The translations under genes were made by a program, and so were the position numbers. The notes beneath the pieces are model-generated. The model was not told the DNA's origin and ran no database searches. It worked only from the letters and a program-made list of their open reading frames with translations. From assembly GCA_001789515.1 (NCBI GenBank), contig MFZT01000029.1, forward strand, positions 24,357-29,360: a DNA stretch of 5,004 nt, given 5' to 3'. How positions within the stretch are numbered: the stretch's first letter is position 1; the number at the start of each line of letters is the position of its first letter. Below are positions 1 through 5,004 of this stretch, one piece after another. Source of the stretch: Candidatus Roizmanbacteria bacterium RIFCSPHIGHO2_02_FULL_43_11 (GTDB taxonomy: Bacteria; Patescibacteriota; Microgenomatia; UBA1406; HO2-37-13b).

Positions 1-384
1 TGATTTTAATGCTTTGCGGATAATTGGTCCAGGATTGTGCATTATTCTCTGCAACATACTGCGGCCACGTTCTTTATATTCCTGCTCTTGCTTATCAGTG
101 CTGAACCCACCTTTCTTTCCAGAAACAGACGGCCAAATATGCTCAAAGCGGTCAACAGGTGACTGCTTAAGTCTTTCTTCAACGGGTAAACCTGCAATTT
201 CATCAAAAACAGAATGAATGGACTGTCCCAGAGCCAAAGATGAGTTCATAAGTGTAATTTTCCTTCCGGATCGTGGGTTCTTGTATACATGACTGTAATA
301 GTACAGTTGAGGGCACGTCAAAAAATCAGAAATTGACGAATGGGAAAGCCATATTGCGGAAAACTTATCTTCATCAGTTTTCAT
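1..384 (-). CDS. RecB/Cas4-like PD-(D/E)XK nuclease, N-terminal part (runs off left edge)
   Basis: The frame is open from an ATG at 384-382 to base 1, giving 128 residues with no stop; the rest lies outside the window. Residues 11-30 read IWLSHSSISDFLTCPQLYYY, the 'S-x-S-x-hydrophobic...CP..yyy' opening of RecB-like/PDDEXK_1 nucleases. A further family signature follows, LALGQSIHSVFDEI (residues 50-63), with the G-x-x-H element of the first nuclease motif. VSGKKGGF (87-94) and NPGP (117-120) match my memory of Patescibacteria members. In RecB/AddB/Cas4 relatives a cysteine like Cys24 can be the first 4Fe-4S ligand, but the partner cysteines and the catalytic D...EXK residues would lie beyond the edge, so activity is unseen. 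The start is well fixed: upstream the frame meets the secF stop codon (420-418) with no other ATG, GTG or TTG in between. It lies 33 bases after secF. The role in DNA repair or processing is inferred. Existence of the gene is near certain; the family is likely. Confidence 0.85.
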   Translation of the reverse strand, partial: MKTDEDKFSAIWLSHSSISDFLTCPQLYYYSHVYKNPRSGRKITLMNSSLALGQSIHSVFDEIAGLPVEERLKQSPVDRFEHIWPSVSGKKGGFSTDKQEQEYKERGRSMLQRIMHNPGPIIRKALKS

Positions 385-417
385 GAGACCAGTATAGCAG
401 ACGAAGTAAAATGCGGG
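385..417 (-). promoter_or_regulatory. Possible extended -10 promoter immediately before the nuclease gene
   Basis: In the gap after secF the minus strand reads TGCTATACT at 399-391, an extended -10 (TG-n-TATACT; hexamer 396-391). Only six bases (390-385) separate the hexamer from the ATG at 384, so a transcript starting at the usual distance would begin at or next to the start codon, giving a leaderless mRNA. I see no convincing -35, which extended -10 promoters can tolerate, and no Shine-Dalgarno sequence. The gap also has no hairpin plus T-run, so read-through from secF is equally possible. Confidence 0.4.
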
Positions 418-1260
418 TTATTTCCGGCGTTTCTCAAAAAAAACCAGCAATGGCGTGGCAATGAAAGGCGATGAATATGTCCCTGTAATAGTTCCAATCA
501 AAAGAGCAGCAGCGAAGAAACGAAGTGATTCACCACCTATAAATGTCAAAGGAACAAGCATCAAAACAATGGTGAGCGAATTATTCAAGGATCGCACGAT
601 GGTTTCAGTGAGTGAGCGATTGGCAATGTCTGTAATGCTCAGCCCTGAAGTTTTACGATACTCTCGAATTTTGTCGAAAACCACAATGGTATCATGGACA
701 GAAAATGACATCGTGGTGAGCAGAGCTGTGATAAAAAGGGCGTCAAATTCTGCCCCAAGCATGCCAAGAATTGCATAGGTACCTATAAGCACACAGATAT
801 CATGCAGAAGTGCAACAATCGCAGCAATACCGTAGTTGAATCTTTTGAACGTAAACGATACATATAAAAGAATTCCAATAATCCCAGCAAGAGAAGCAAT
901 TGCAGTTTTTCGTACGGTTTCCTGGCCCAAAGATGGTCCGACAGAATCGAACCTTTTCAGCGTAGCAGAAAGAGACGCGCGTATATCAACTTCTTGTTTC
1001 TCGTTCATAGGTTTCGTGCGAACAAGCGCTTCTGTGTCTTTTTTTCGGGACATTTCGATAATATCGACCTTCTCCTTCTTGAAAACCTGTCTTATTGCAT
1101 CCTCTGCCTGTGGTTTACGAAAGGTATATGACACAACACTCCCCCCCGTAAAATCTATGGAAAGCTTAAGCCCGAATCGCATCATTGCAAAAAAGCCAAG
1201 AAGAATTGTGACAATCGAAATCAACGCATACAGGCGGGAATACTTAATAAAATTGATCAT
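418..1260 (-). CDS. secF: Protein translocase subunit SecF
   Basis: SecF is an inner-membrane partner of SecD; together they use the proton motive force to help proteins leave the SecYEG channel on the outer face of the membrane. The protein has 280 residues, short but usual for a standalone SecF. Visible landmarks are a first membrane helix (about 10-29), IDFTGG (35-40) opening the small external domain, VGPSLGQE (107-114) before the second helix, and MSFSVHDTIVVFDKIREY (184-201), the conserved fourth-helix motif with Asp190 next to T-I-V-V. RSLNNSLT (223-230) and GGESLRFF (242-249) match the region of helices five and six. Five more membrane segments follow the external domain, giving the expected six. 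The ATG at 1260 overlaps the secD TGA as ATGA, so translation is probably coupled. A run of seven G (minus strand, complement of 1141-1147) lies inside the IDFTGG codons, but the frame is intact. Confidence 0.97.
   Translation of the reverse strand: MINFIKYSRLYALISIVTILLGFFAMMRFGLKLSIDFTGGSVVSYTFRKPQAEDAIRQVFKKEKVDIIEMSRKKDTEALVRTKPMNEKQEVDIRASLSATLKRFDSVGPSLGQETVRKTAIASLAGIIGILLYVSFTFKRFNYGIAAIVALLHDICVLIGTYAILGMLGAEFDALFITALLTTMSFSVHDTIVVFDKIREYRKTSGLSITDIANRSLTETIVRSLNNSLTIVLMLVPLTFIGGESLRFFAAALLIGTITGTYSSPFIATPLLVFFEKRRK
1257..1260 (-). other. ATGA stop/start overlap joining secD and secF
   Basis: On the minus strand the secF ATG (1260-1258) and the secD TGA (1259-1257) share two bases. 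The sequence just upstream, AAGCCTAATGTTCAAAAATC, has no GGAGG-like ribosome site. Termination-reinitiation is therefore the likely way secF is started, which would keep the two subunits in step. TGA acting as a stop here also supports the standard bacterial code. Confidence 0.85.
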
Positions 1261-2738
1261 GATTTTTGAACATTAGGCTTTATAACTCCCTTGACTGGTT
1301 TTTCAGGAAATACTGCTCCCATTATGCGCTTTGTGATCACAATTCCGGTAAATAAGCTTGTCAGCACACCAATGGAAAGTGTTAGTGCAAAGCCCCTAAT
1401 CATGCCAAATTGTGGAAAAAAATCCCAGTTGAGTGGATTAAAAAGAATAAAGGCGACCAGAAGAGTTGCAATATTGGCATCTTTAATGGCATCCATGGCT
1501 TTACCAAAGCCCAAGCGCATAGCCATGTGGAAGGGTTTGCCCTTGCGCTGCTCTTCTTTAATTCGCTCAAAAATGAGGATATTTGAATCAACAGCCATGC
1601 CAACAGAGAGTATGAATCCTGCAATGCCAGGCAATGTTAGAACGACGGGGATTGTCCGAATAATAGCATAGGAAATAAGTGCATAGATAAGGAGGGCAAC
1701 GGTTGCAATGACACCAAATTTGCCATAGTAAACCGTCATAAAAATCATCACGGAGGAAAGACCCACAAGACCTGCAAAGACGCTCTTGCGAATAGATTCC
1801 TGCCCAAGTGTCGGGCCGATATTTTGCTGCTCAATAAGCTTAACGGGTACTGGCAAAGCCCCGGAATTGATAGCAATGGCAAGTTGTTTTGCTTCATCCA
1901 GTGTGAAATTTCCTGTGATGACAGCCTCACCGCCGACAATCTGCTGCTGCACAACCGGAGGTTGGGTGATTGGATAACCGTCTATAAAAATTCCCAGTTG
2001 CTTCCCCACATTTCGCCCCGTAATCTCTTCAAATTTCTTAGCTCCTCCTTCATTAAATTTCAGTAAAACAGTCGGGCCAACCTGCGTACCTTTGCCACCG
2101 CCGTATTGTACGACAGCCTTTTTTACATGGCTCCCATTAAGGCCAGTTGACTTAAATTGGGACAGAAAAGCAATAAACTCCTGCTGCTGCCTTAAAGACT
2201 TTTGAGCCTCGTTTGTTGCTTCGGGCTGCTTTGCAATCTGCTCGCGCAGCGCAGCGGCTTTACTAGCTTCCTCTGCACCAATTTCCCGAAATTCCAATTG
2301 TGCAGTCGTCCCAATTAAGGCTATTGCGTCCTGTACGTTCTCAATACCGGGTAGATCGACAGCAATGCGATATTTTCCACCAGATGTAAGTGTCTGTACC
2401 TGAGGCTCTGAAACGCCAAAATAGTTAACGCGTTTTTCCATAATGTCACGTGCTGCCGCAACAGCATCTTCTTTATCAGCAGTGCCAATTTTTGAAGTAT
2501 CCGCTTCAAAAAGTAGATGACTGCCTCCTCGTAAATCAAGTCCCAGCTTTGTCTCGAATTTTTTTGCAAGAGCAATATTCCCAATTTTGAGGTTAATAGA
2601 AAATGTGCGCAGTTCTTTATTGATCTTAAAAGATCCGAGATGTACCTTGATGGGGTAACGGTCTGGTAAATCAATCCAGATAGTGAAAAATAGGAGAAGA
2701 AAGAGAGCTATCGTTGCAATGGTGCGTCTAAGTTTCAT
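1257..2738 (-). CDS. secD: Protein translocase subunit SecD
   Basis: SecD is the larger subunit of the SecDF complex that completes Sec-dependent export using the proton gradient. From the ATG at 2738 it has 493 residues. An N-terminal membrane helix (about 6-22) leads to the external P1 region with GLDLRGGSH (66-74) and VDLPGI (127-132). A Gln/Ala/Glu-rich, probably helical stretch (about 155-195) follows, then GRNVGKQLGIFIDG (241-254) and the sorting-domain segment ITGNFTLDEAKQLAI (274-288). GPTLGQESI (308-316) precedes the five C-terminal helices. GMAVDSNILIFERIKEE (380-396) is the fourth-helix signature; Asp384 corresponds to the essential proton-path aspartate. The frame is open upstream to an ATG at 2798, but the added residues are polar, lie inside the upstream gene and would displace the signal-anchor; the 2738 start makes an ATGA overlap with that gene and is preferred. 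No yajC lies beside it in this window. Confidence 0.97.
   Translation of the reverse strand: MKLRRTIATIALFLLLFFTIWIDLPDRYPIKVHLGSFKINKELRTFSINLKIGNIALAKKFETKLGLDLRGGSHLLFEADTSKIGTADKEDAVAAARDIMEKRVNYFGVSEPQVQTLTSGGKYRIAVDLPGIENVQDAIALIGTTAQLEFREIGAEEASKAAALREQIAKQPEATNEAQKSLRQQQEFIAFLSQFKSTGLNGSHVKKAVVQYGGGKGTQVGPTVLLKFNEGGAKKFEEITGRNVGKQLGIFIDGYPITQPPVVQQQIVGGEAVITGNFTLDEAKQLAIAINSGALPVPVKLIEQQNIGPTLGQESIRKSVFAGLVGLSSVMIFMTVYYGKFGVIATVALLIYALISYAIIRTIPVVLTLPGIAGFILSVGMAVDSNILIFERIKEEQRKGKPFHMAMRLGFGKAMDAIKDANIATLLVAFILFNPLNWDFFPQFGMIRGFALTLSIGVLTSLFTGIVITKRIMGAVFPEKPVKGVIKPNVQKS
2735..2738 (-). other. ATGA stop/start overlap joining the winged-helix gene and secD
   Basis: The TGA (2737-2735) of the winged-helix gene and the chosen secD ATG (2738-2736) overlap as ATGA on the minus strand. 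The preceding bases, GCAGCGAATCTGCGTTGATGCT, contain no purine-rich Shine-Dalgarno core at normal spacing. This overlap is the main reason for choosing the secD start at 2738 over the longer frame. Confidence 0.8.
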
Positions 2739-3310
2739 AGCATCAACGCAGATTCGCTGCCTATGATCATGACCTTTGGTTCTCGTAGAAATGTCCATAT
2801 GAATGGATCATTCTGTTTTTTACGGTAATCGAACTCAGATTTAGACATGATCGTGTAGTTTATCTCAAAGGGATATAGTTTTTCAACTGATTGTATGACT
2901 TTTTGAATTTCTGGACCAACAATGGTCCCGACAAAGAGCATATAAATTTCACTTGGTTTAAGCGATTCTTTTTTCACAAGTTTCAGTGACATGGCAACGA
3001 AAGTCACTTTACCAAGCACACCTTTTTCCTTCAGAATTTTTTGGGCAAGAGCTCCTTCTTTTGCAAAAATACGCAAAAATTCATCAAAAAGTCCATAAGC
3101 TGTGTTGAGAGAATAGATTGATTTATTCAACCTCTTTTCTTTCTTCAAGATATGGGCCTTTTCTAGGATGTCAAGCTCTCGCTTTACAGCATTTATTTCC
3201 TGCTCAACCTCCCGGCATACCCGTCGTAGGTGATATGACTCTCCAAAGTTTTGGTAAAAGAGCGCAAGAATCTTACGTCGGGTTTGTGAGGGGATAATAT
3301 CTTTAAGCAT
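2735..3310 (-). CDS. Winged-helix protein fused to a degenerate nucleotidyltransferase-like domain
   Basis: The 191-residue product has two parts. Residues 1-70 look like an ArsR/MarR-type winged helix: RRKILALFYQ (11-20) as first helix, LRRVCREVEQEINAVKREL (28-46) as the helix-turn-helix, then LEKAHILKKEKRLNKSIYSL (49-68) as the wing. Residues about 98-184 match the layout of the minimal nucleotidyltransferase (MNT/pol-beta-like) domain often attached to such winged helices, including INYTIMSKSEFDYR (150-163), a short acidic linker, DPFIWTFL (168-175) and EPKVMIIG (177-184). The catalytic signature is missing, however: where active members have GS...SDID, this protein has M107-S108 and S120-E121-I122-Y123. 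DNA binding is likely; nucleotide transfer is unlikely. It starts one base after the DUF3048 stop (TAATATG) and overlaps secD by ATGA, so it is expressed with them and might regulate the operon; that role is inference. Confidence 0.75.
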   Translation of the reverse strand: MLKDIIPSQTRRKILALFYQNFGESYHLRRVCREVEQEINAVKRELDILEKAHILKKEKRLNKSIYSLNTAYGLFDEFLRIFAKEGALAQKILKEKGVLGKVTFVAMSLKLVKKESLKPSEIYMLFVGTIVGPEIQKVIQSVEKLYPFEINYTIMSKSEFDYRKKQNDPFIWTFLREPKVMIIGSESALML

Positions 3311-3311
3311 A

Positions 3312-4472
3312 TTAGTAAGTCACAGTATTACCTGTGGGAACGCCTGAAATCCATATCTGCCCGCGTATCATAGAAATTTCCTCGCCTGATGTGTCATAGA
3401 ATCGCACAAGATCTGTCTCCTTTGTTTTTTTCCATGTTGCTTTCGTGACATCGCCATTTTGGAAAACTAAAGCGTCTCCTTTTCCCTGTGTTCCATACAG
3501 CAGGTGTCCACCCTCGTAGCCATCACGTGCTTTTGACTCTTTCACAAACATCACAATAAGATTTTTTGAAGAGATCGATTGCTTGTTATTGAGATCAGTA
3601 TGTGCGACCCTATCGCCGTGCGAGCGGATATATGAGTTGGTTGTTGCATCATATGTCCACGACACAGAGTAAGATGCTTTACCAGCCCAAAAGTCATACG
3701 AAATTGCTGTTGTAGTACCTTTGTTCGACTCATCATCAGCAAATGTCCACGCTGTAAACCCGTCATCCCATTTTTCTTTATCATCGTTGACATCTGTGAG
3801 TCTCCTTTTTTCTGCAGCGAACCCCCAAAGCTTTGACGTTGATGAGTACATCGTATGCTCAGTGTCAACATCCTTAAGACGCGAGTAATCGCGCCAATAT
3901 GTTGGATAAGGAATGGAAAATTGATTCAGGTCGTTATAATTAGCCCACCCAAGTTTCTCGATTTCACCCAAAGCATTTGCTGGCCCTGGTGTGTTTGCTC
4001 CACCAACGTGAGCGTAAAGAGGATAGTTTCCAAAACCCTGCAATTCGTTTATGAAATACATACGTGCTGATCGGACTGGTCCCACGAATTTAGCATCTTT
4101 GCAGTAAAAAACGGATAGAAAACGGGTAATCCCACCCTCTGCAACAAACTCAAAAATGACATCTGCGGATGTGAGCCCTGACTGAGGACGAGCGCTTGTA
4201 CTATTTTCGATCATAACCCCAAGCGGTCGGCGCTTTTCCCAGTTGGAGCGGTGTTGAGCTGTCAACATCTCGCCATTAAGTGGACACTCTTGGTCCTTTT
4301 TGCCTGTAAACTCTCCGCTGTCCGTCTCTGCTTCAATGACCGTATCTGCAACAGGGAGGGACGTGTTAGCTTGACCAGATTTGGCAATAATAGGCGAAAA
4401 AAACCCATACGAAAAATATGCAGTTATACCATACATAAGAATTGCCGCAACAACAACAAAGCGCTTATCCAT
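3312..4472 (-). CDS. DUF3048 (YerB-like) membrane-anchored extracytoplasmic protein
   Basis: The protein has 386 residues, close to the length of YerB-family proteins. A hydrophobic N-terminal helix (about 5-28) follows a short KR-containing start and looks like a signal anchor; no lipobox cysteine follows it, unlike Bacillus YerB, which is a lipoprotein. After a variable linker and CPLNGE (63-68), the DUF3048 N-terminal domain is clear: PLGVMIENSTSARPQSGL (83-100), SADVIFEFVAEGGITRFL (102-119), GPVRSARMYFI (131-141) and YAHVGGA (153-159). The C-terminal domain includes SSKNLIVMFV (301-310) and ends in GQIWISGVPTG (371-381). The family's biochemical function is unknown to me; a cell-surface or envelope role follows only from the anchor and the neighbours. 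It is the first gene of a tight block with the winged-helix gene, secD and secF. A 78-base gap with -10-like elements precedes it, and no Shine-Dalgarno sequence is visible. Confidence 0.93.
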   Translation of the reverse strand: MDKRFVVVAAILMYGITAYFSYGFFSPIIAKSGQANTSLPVADTVIEAETDSGEFTGKKDQECPLNGEMLTAQHRSNWEKRRPLGVMIENSTSARPQSGLTSADVIFEFVAEGGITRFLSVFYCKDAKFVGPVRSARMYFINELQGFGNYPLYAHVGGANTPGPANALGEIEKLGWANYNDLNQFSIPYPTYWRDYSRLKDVDTEHTMYSSTSKLWGFAAEKRRLTDVNDDKEKWDDGFTAWTFADDESNKGTTTAISYDFWAGKASYSVSWTYDATTNSYIRSHGDRVAHTDLNNKQSISSKNLIVMFVKESKARDGYEGGHLLYGTQGKGDALVFQNGDVTKATWKKTKETDLVRFYDTSGEEISMIRGQIWISGVPTGNTVTY

Positions 4473-4550
4473 ACTGAAATTTTAGCCCAATCTTAGTAAC
4501 GTTTAACCCATTATAAAGTATTGCTGAAGATTTTCCGAGAATTTTCAAGA
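4473..4550 (-). promoter_or_regulatory. Intergenic promoter region for the DUF3048-winged helix-secDF block
   Basis: This is the longest gap in the window. On the minus strand it holds a consensus -10, TATAAT, at 4515-4510. At 17 bases upstream the -35 position reads TCGGAA (4538-4533), a weak match; TTGAAA at 4548-4543 is better but 27 bases away, too far. Initiation there would give a leader of about 30 bases. A second -10-like hexamer, TAAAAT at 4484-4479, lies exactly six bases before the ATG at 4472 and could give a leaderless transcript. No Shine-Dalgarno core and no hairpin followed by a T-run is visible, so a terminator for the upstream DUF4446 gene is not evident. Confidence 0.5.
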
Positions 4551-5003
4551 TTATGCTGCTCTTCTTACAGCCTCCTGCTCCTCTTGGGAAAGTTCAAACT
4601 CTGCAGCCTTTCCTTCCTTAATAGGTTTTACGTAAACCCGTACTCCGTCGCGAGTATAAAGAAACGTCTTCACAAAACCATTTCCTTTATTATCAAGCAT
4701 CGCTGTCACGAAACTCTGTTCTCCTGCAATTTTATCTCCGAATGGATTAAATTTTACAAAGCCGAACTTTTGAAAATAGGAGTGACGAGCCTGATCCAGT
4801 CCTGAGACAGCCTGCTGTAAAGCCTCAATGTTTTTACTGTGCCTGTCACTATGACCTAGTAACGTATCAAGAACATGATCAATACTGCCCTCTTTTGTTC
4901 GTGTCGTCAACCGCTTATAGTGAGTCACCATCTTAAGTGTAAGGAAGGTTAATACAGCCATCCAGGCAATGACAACACCGAAGAGAATATAAATAGTCAG
5001 CAT
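4551..5003 (-). CDS. DUF4446 family membrane-anchored protein
   Basis: The product has 150 residues, about the usual size for this family. An N-terminal membrane helix (about 3-24) is followed by a polar, probably coiled-coil stretch (about 40-75: HVLDTLLGH...NIEALQQAVSGLDQ). The conserved C-terminal DUF4446 domain comes next: KFGFVKFNPFGD (79-90), GEQSFVTAMLDNKGNGFV (94-111), YTRDGVRVYVKPIKEGKA (116-133) and the closing ELSQEEQEAVRRA (137-149). The 'NPF-D-GxQSF-A-LD' and 'R-G-R-Y-KPI-G' pattern is what identifies it. The domain would face the cytoplasm or the exterior depending on orientation, which the sequence does not settle; no catalytic motif is visible and the family function is unknown. 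The ATG at 5003 is one base from the window edge, so the ribosome site is out of view, but the length and the hydrophobic start fit a complete gene. It is co-directional with the block below. Confidence 0.9.
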   Translation of the reverse strand: MLTIYILFGVVIAWMAVLTFLTLKMVTHYKRLTTRTKEGSIDHVLDTLLGHSDRHSKNIEALQQAVSGLDQARHSYFQKFGFVKFNPFGDKIAGEQSFVTAMLDNKGNGFVKTFLYTRDGVRVYVKPIKEGKAAEFELSQEEQEAVRRAA

Positions 5004-5004
5004 A

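Noticed and set aside
14..217. Plus-strand open frame of 67 codons
   Set aside because: It lies opposite the nuclease coding frame, shows no family resemblance and has a cysteine- and serine-rich composition typical of an antisense shadow.
385..417. Terminator between secF and the nuclease gene
   Set aside because: No inverted repeat followed by T residues is present in the 33 bases on the minus strand.
418..420. Possible secF-nuclease fusion by stop read-through, since both genes are in the same frame
   Set aside because: The TAA is an ordinary stop, SecF ends at its normal length after the last membrane helix with a basic tail, and the nuclease has its own ATG eleven codons later. Sharing a frame happens by chance one time in three.
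836..1276. Plus-strand open frame of 146 codons, and a similar one at 455-778
   Set aside because: Both are antisense to secF codons whose product is strongly conserved; their translations show no domain or membrane pattern of their own.
2739..2798. Upstream extension of secD to an ATG at 2798, adding 20 residues
   Set aside because: The added residues are polar (rich in R, K, H and D), lie wholly inside the winged-helix gene and would move the signal-anchor helix away from the N-terminus. The ATG at 2738 gives an ATGA overlap and a typical SecD beginning.
4521..4550. Three 10-base units on the minus strand that each begin with TCT (TCTTGAAAAT, TCTCGGAAAA, TCTTCAGCAA)
   Set aside because: The units share too few bases and the stretch is simply AT-rich; it does not form a clear repeat or a hairpin with a T-run, so I call neither a repeat nor a terminator.

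Overview
The window is a compact bacterial gene cluster. Six genes lie on the minus strand and almost no space separates them. Read in the direction of transcription (from high to low coordinates) they are: a DUF4446 membrane-anchored protein; a DUF3048 (YerB-like) membrane-anchored protein; a winged-helix protein fused to a degenerate nucleotidyltransferase-like domain; secD; secF; and the first 128 codons of a RecB/Cas4-like PD-(D/E)XK nuclease that runs off the left edge. The plus strand holds nothing I would call a gene.

The short dense layout, separate secD and secF, and the wording of the SecD, DUF3048 and nuclease sequences resemble Candidate Phyla Radiation (Patescibacteria) genomes, probably Parcubacteria-like. 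This placement is recalled from family resemblance, not from a search. TGA serves as a stop codon at the ends of the winged-helix gene and secD, which argues against the UGA-glycine code of Gracilibacteria and Absconditabacteria.

Layout: 5003-4551 DUF4446; 4550-4473 a 78-base gap with a consensus TATAAT and a second -10-like hexamer close to the next start; 4472-3312 DUF3048; 3310-2735 winged helix/pseudo-nucleotidyltransferase, starting one base after the previous stop; 2738-1257 secD, overlapping its predecessor by ATGA; 1260-418 secF, overlapping secD by ATGA; 417-385 a 33-base gap with an extended -10-like element; 384-1 nuclease, partial. The block from DUF3048 to secF is probably one transcript with translational coupling.

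SecD and SecF form the proton-motive-force-driven accessory complex of the Sec translocon. DUF3048 and DUF4446 proteins have no firm biochemical role, but both are predicted here to be membrane anchored, so the cluster has an envelope/export theme. The winged-helix protein is a candidate local regulator. The nuclease looks like a DNA-repair or DNA-processing gene that merely follows.

The points most worth a second look are: the 5'-truncated-looking first 384 bases, which are really a clean nuclease gene start; the loss of the metal-binding acidic residues in the nucleotidyltransferase-like domain; and the absence of Shine-Dalgarno sequences before all five starts that can be inspected, with two of them sitting exactly six bases after a -10-like hexamer, as leaderless genes would. 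I see no CRISPR array, RNA gene, mobile element or clear intrinsic terminator.
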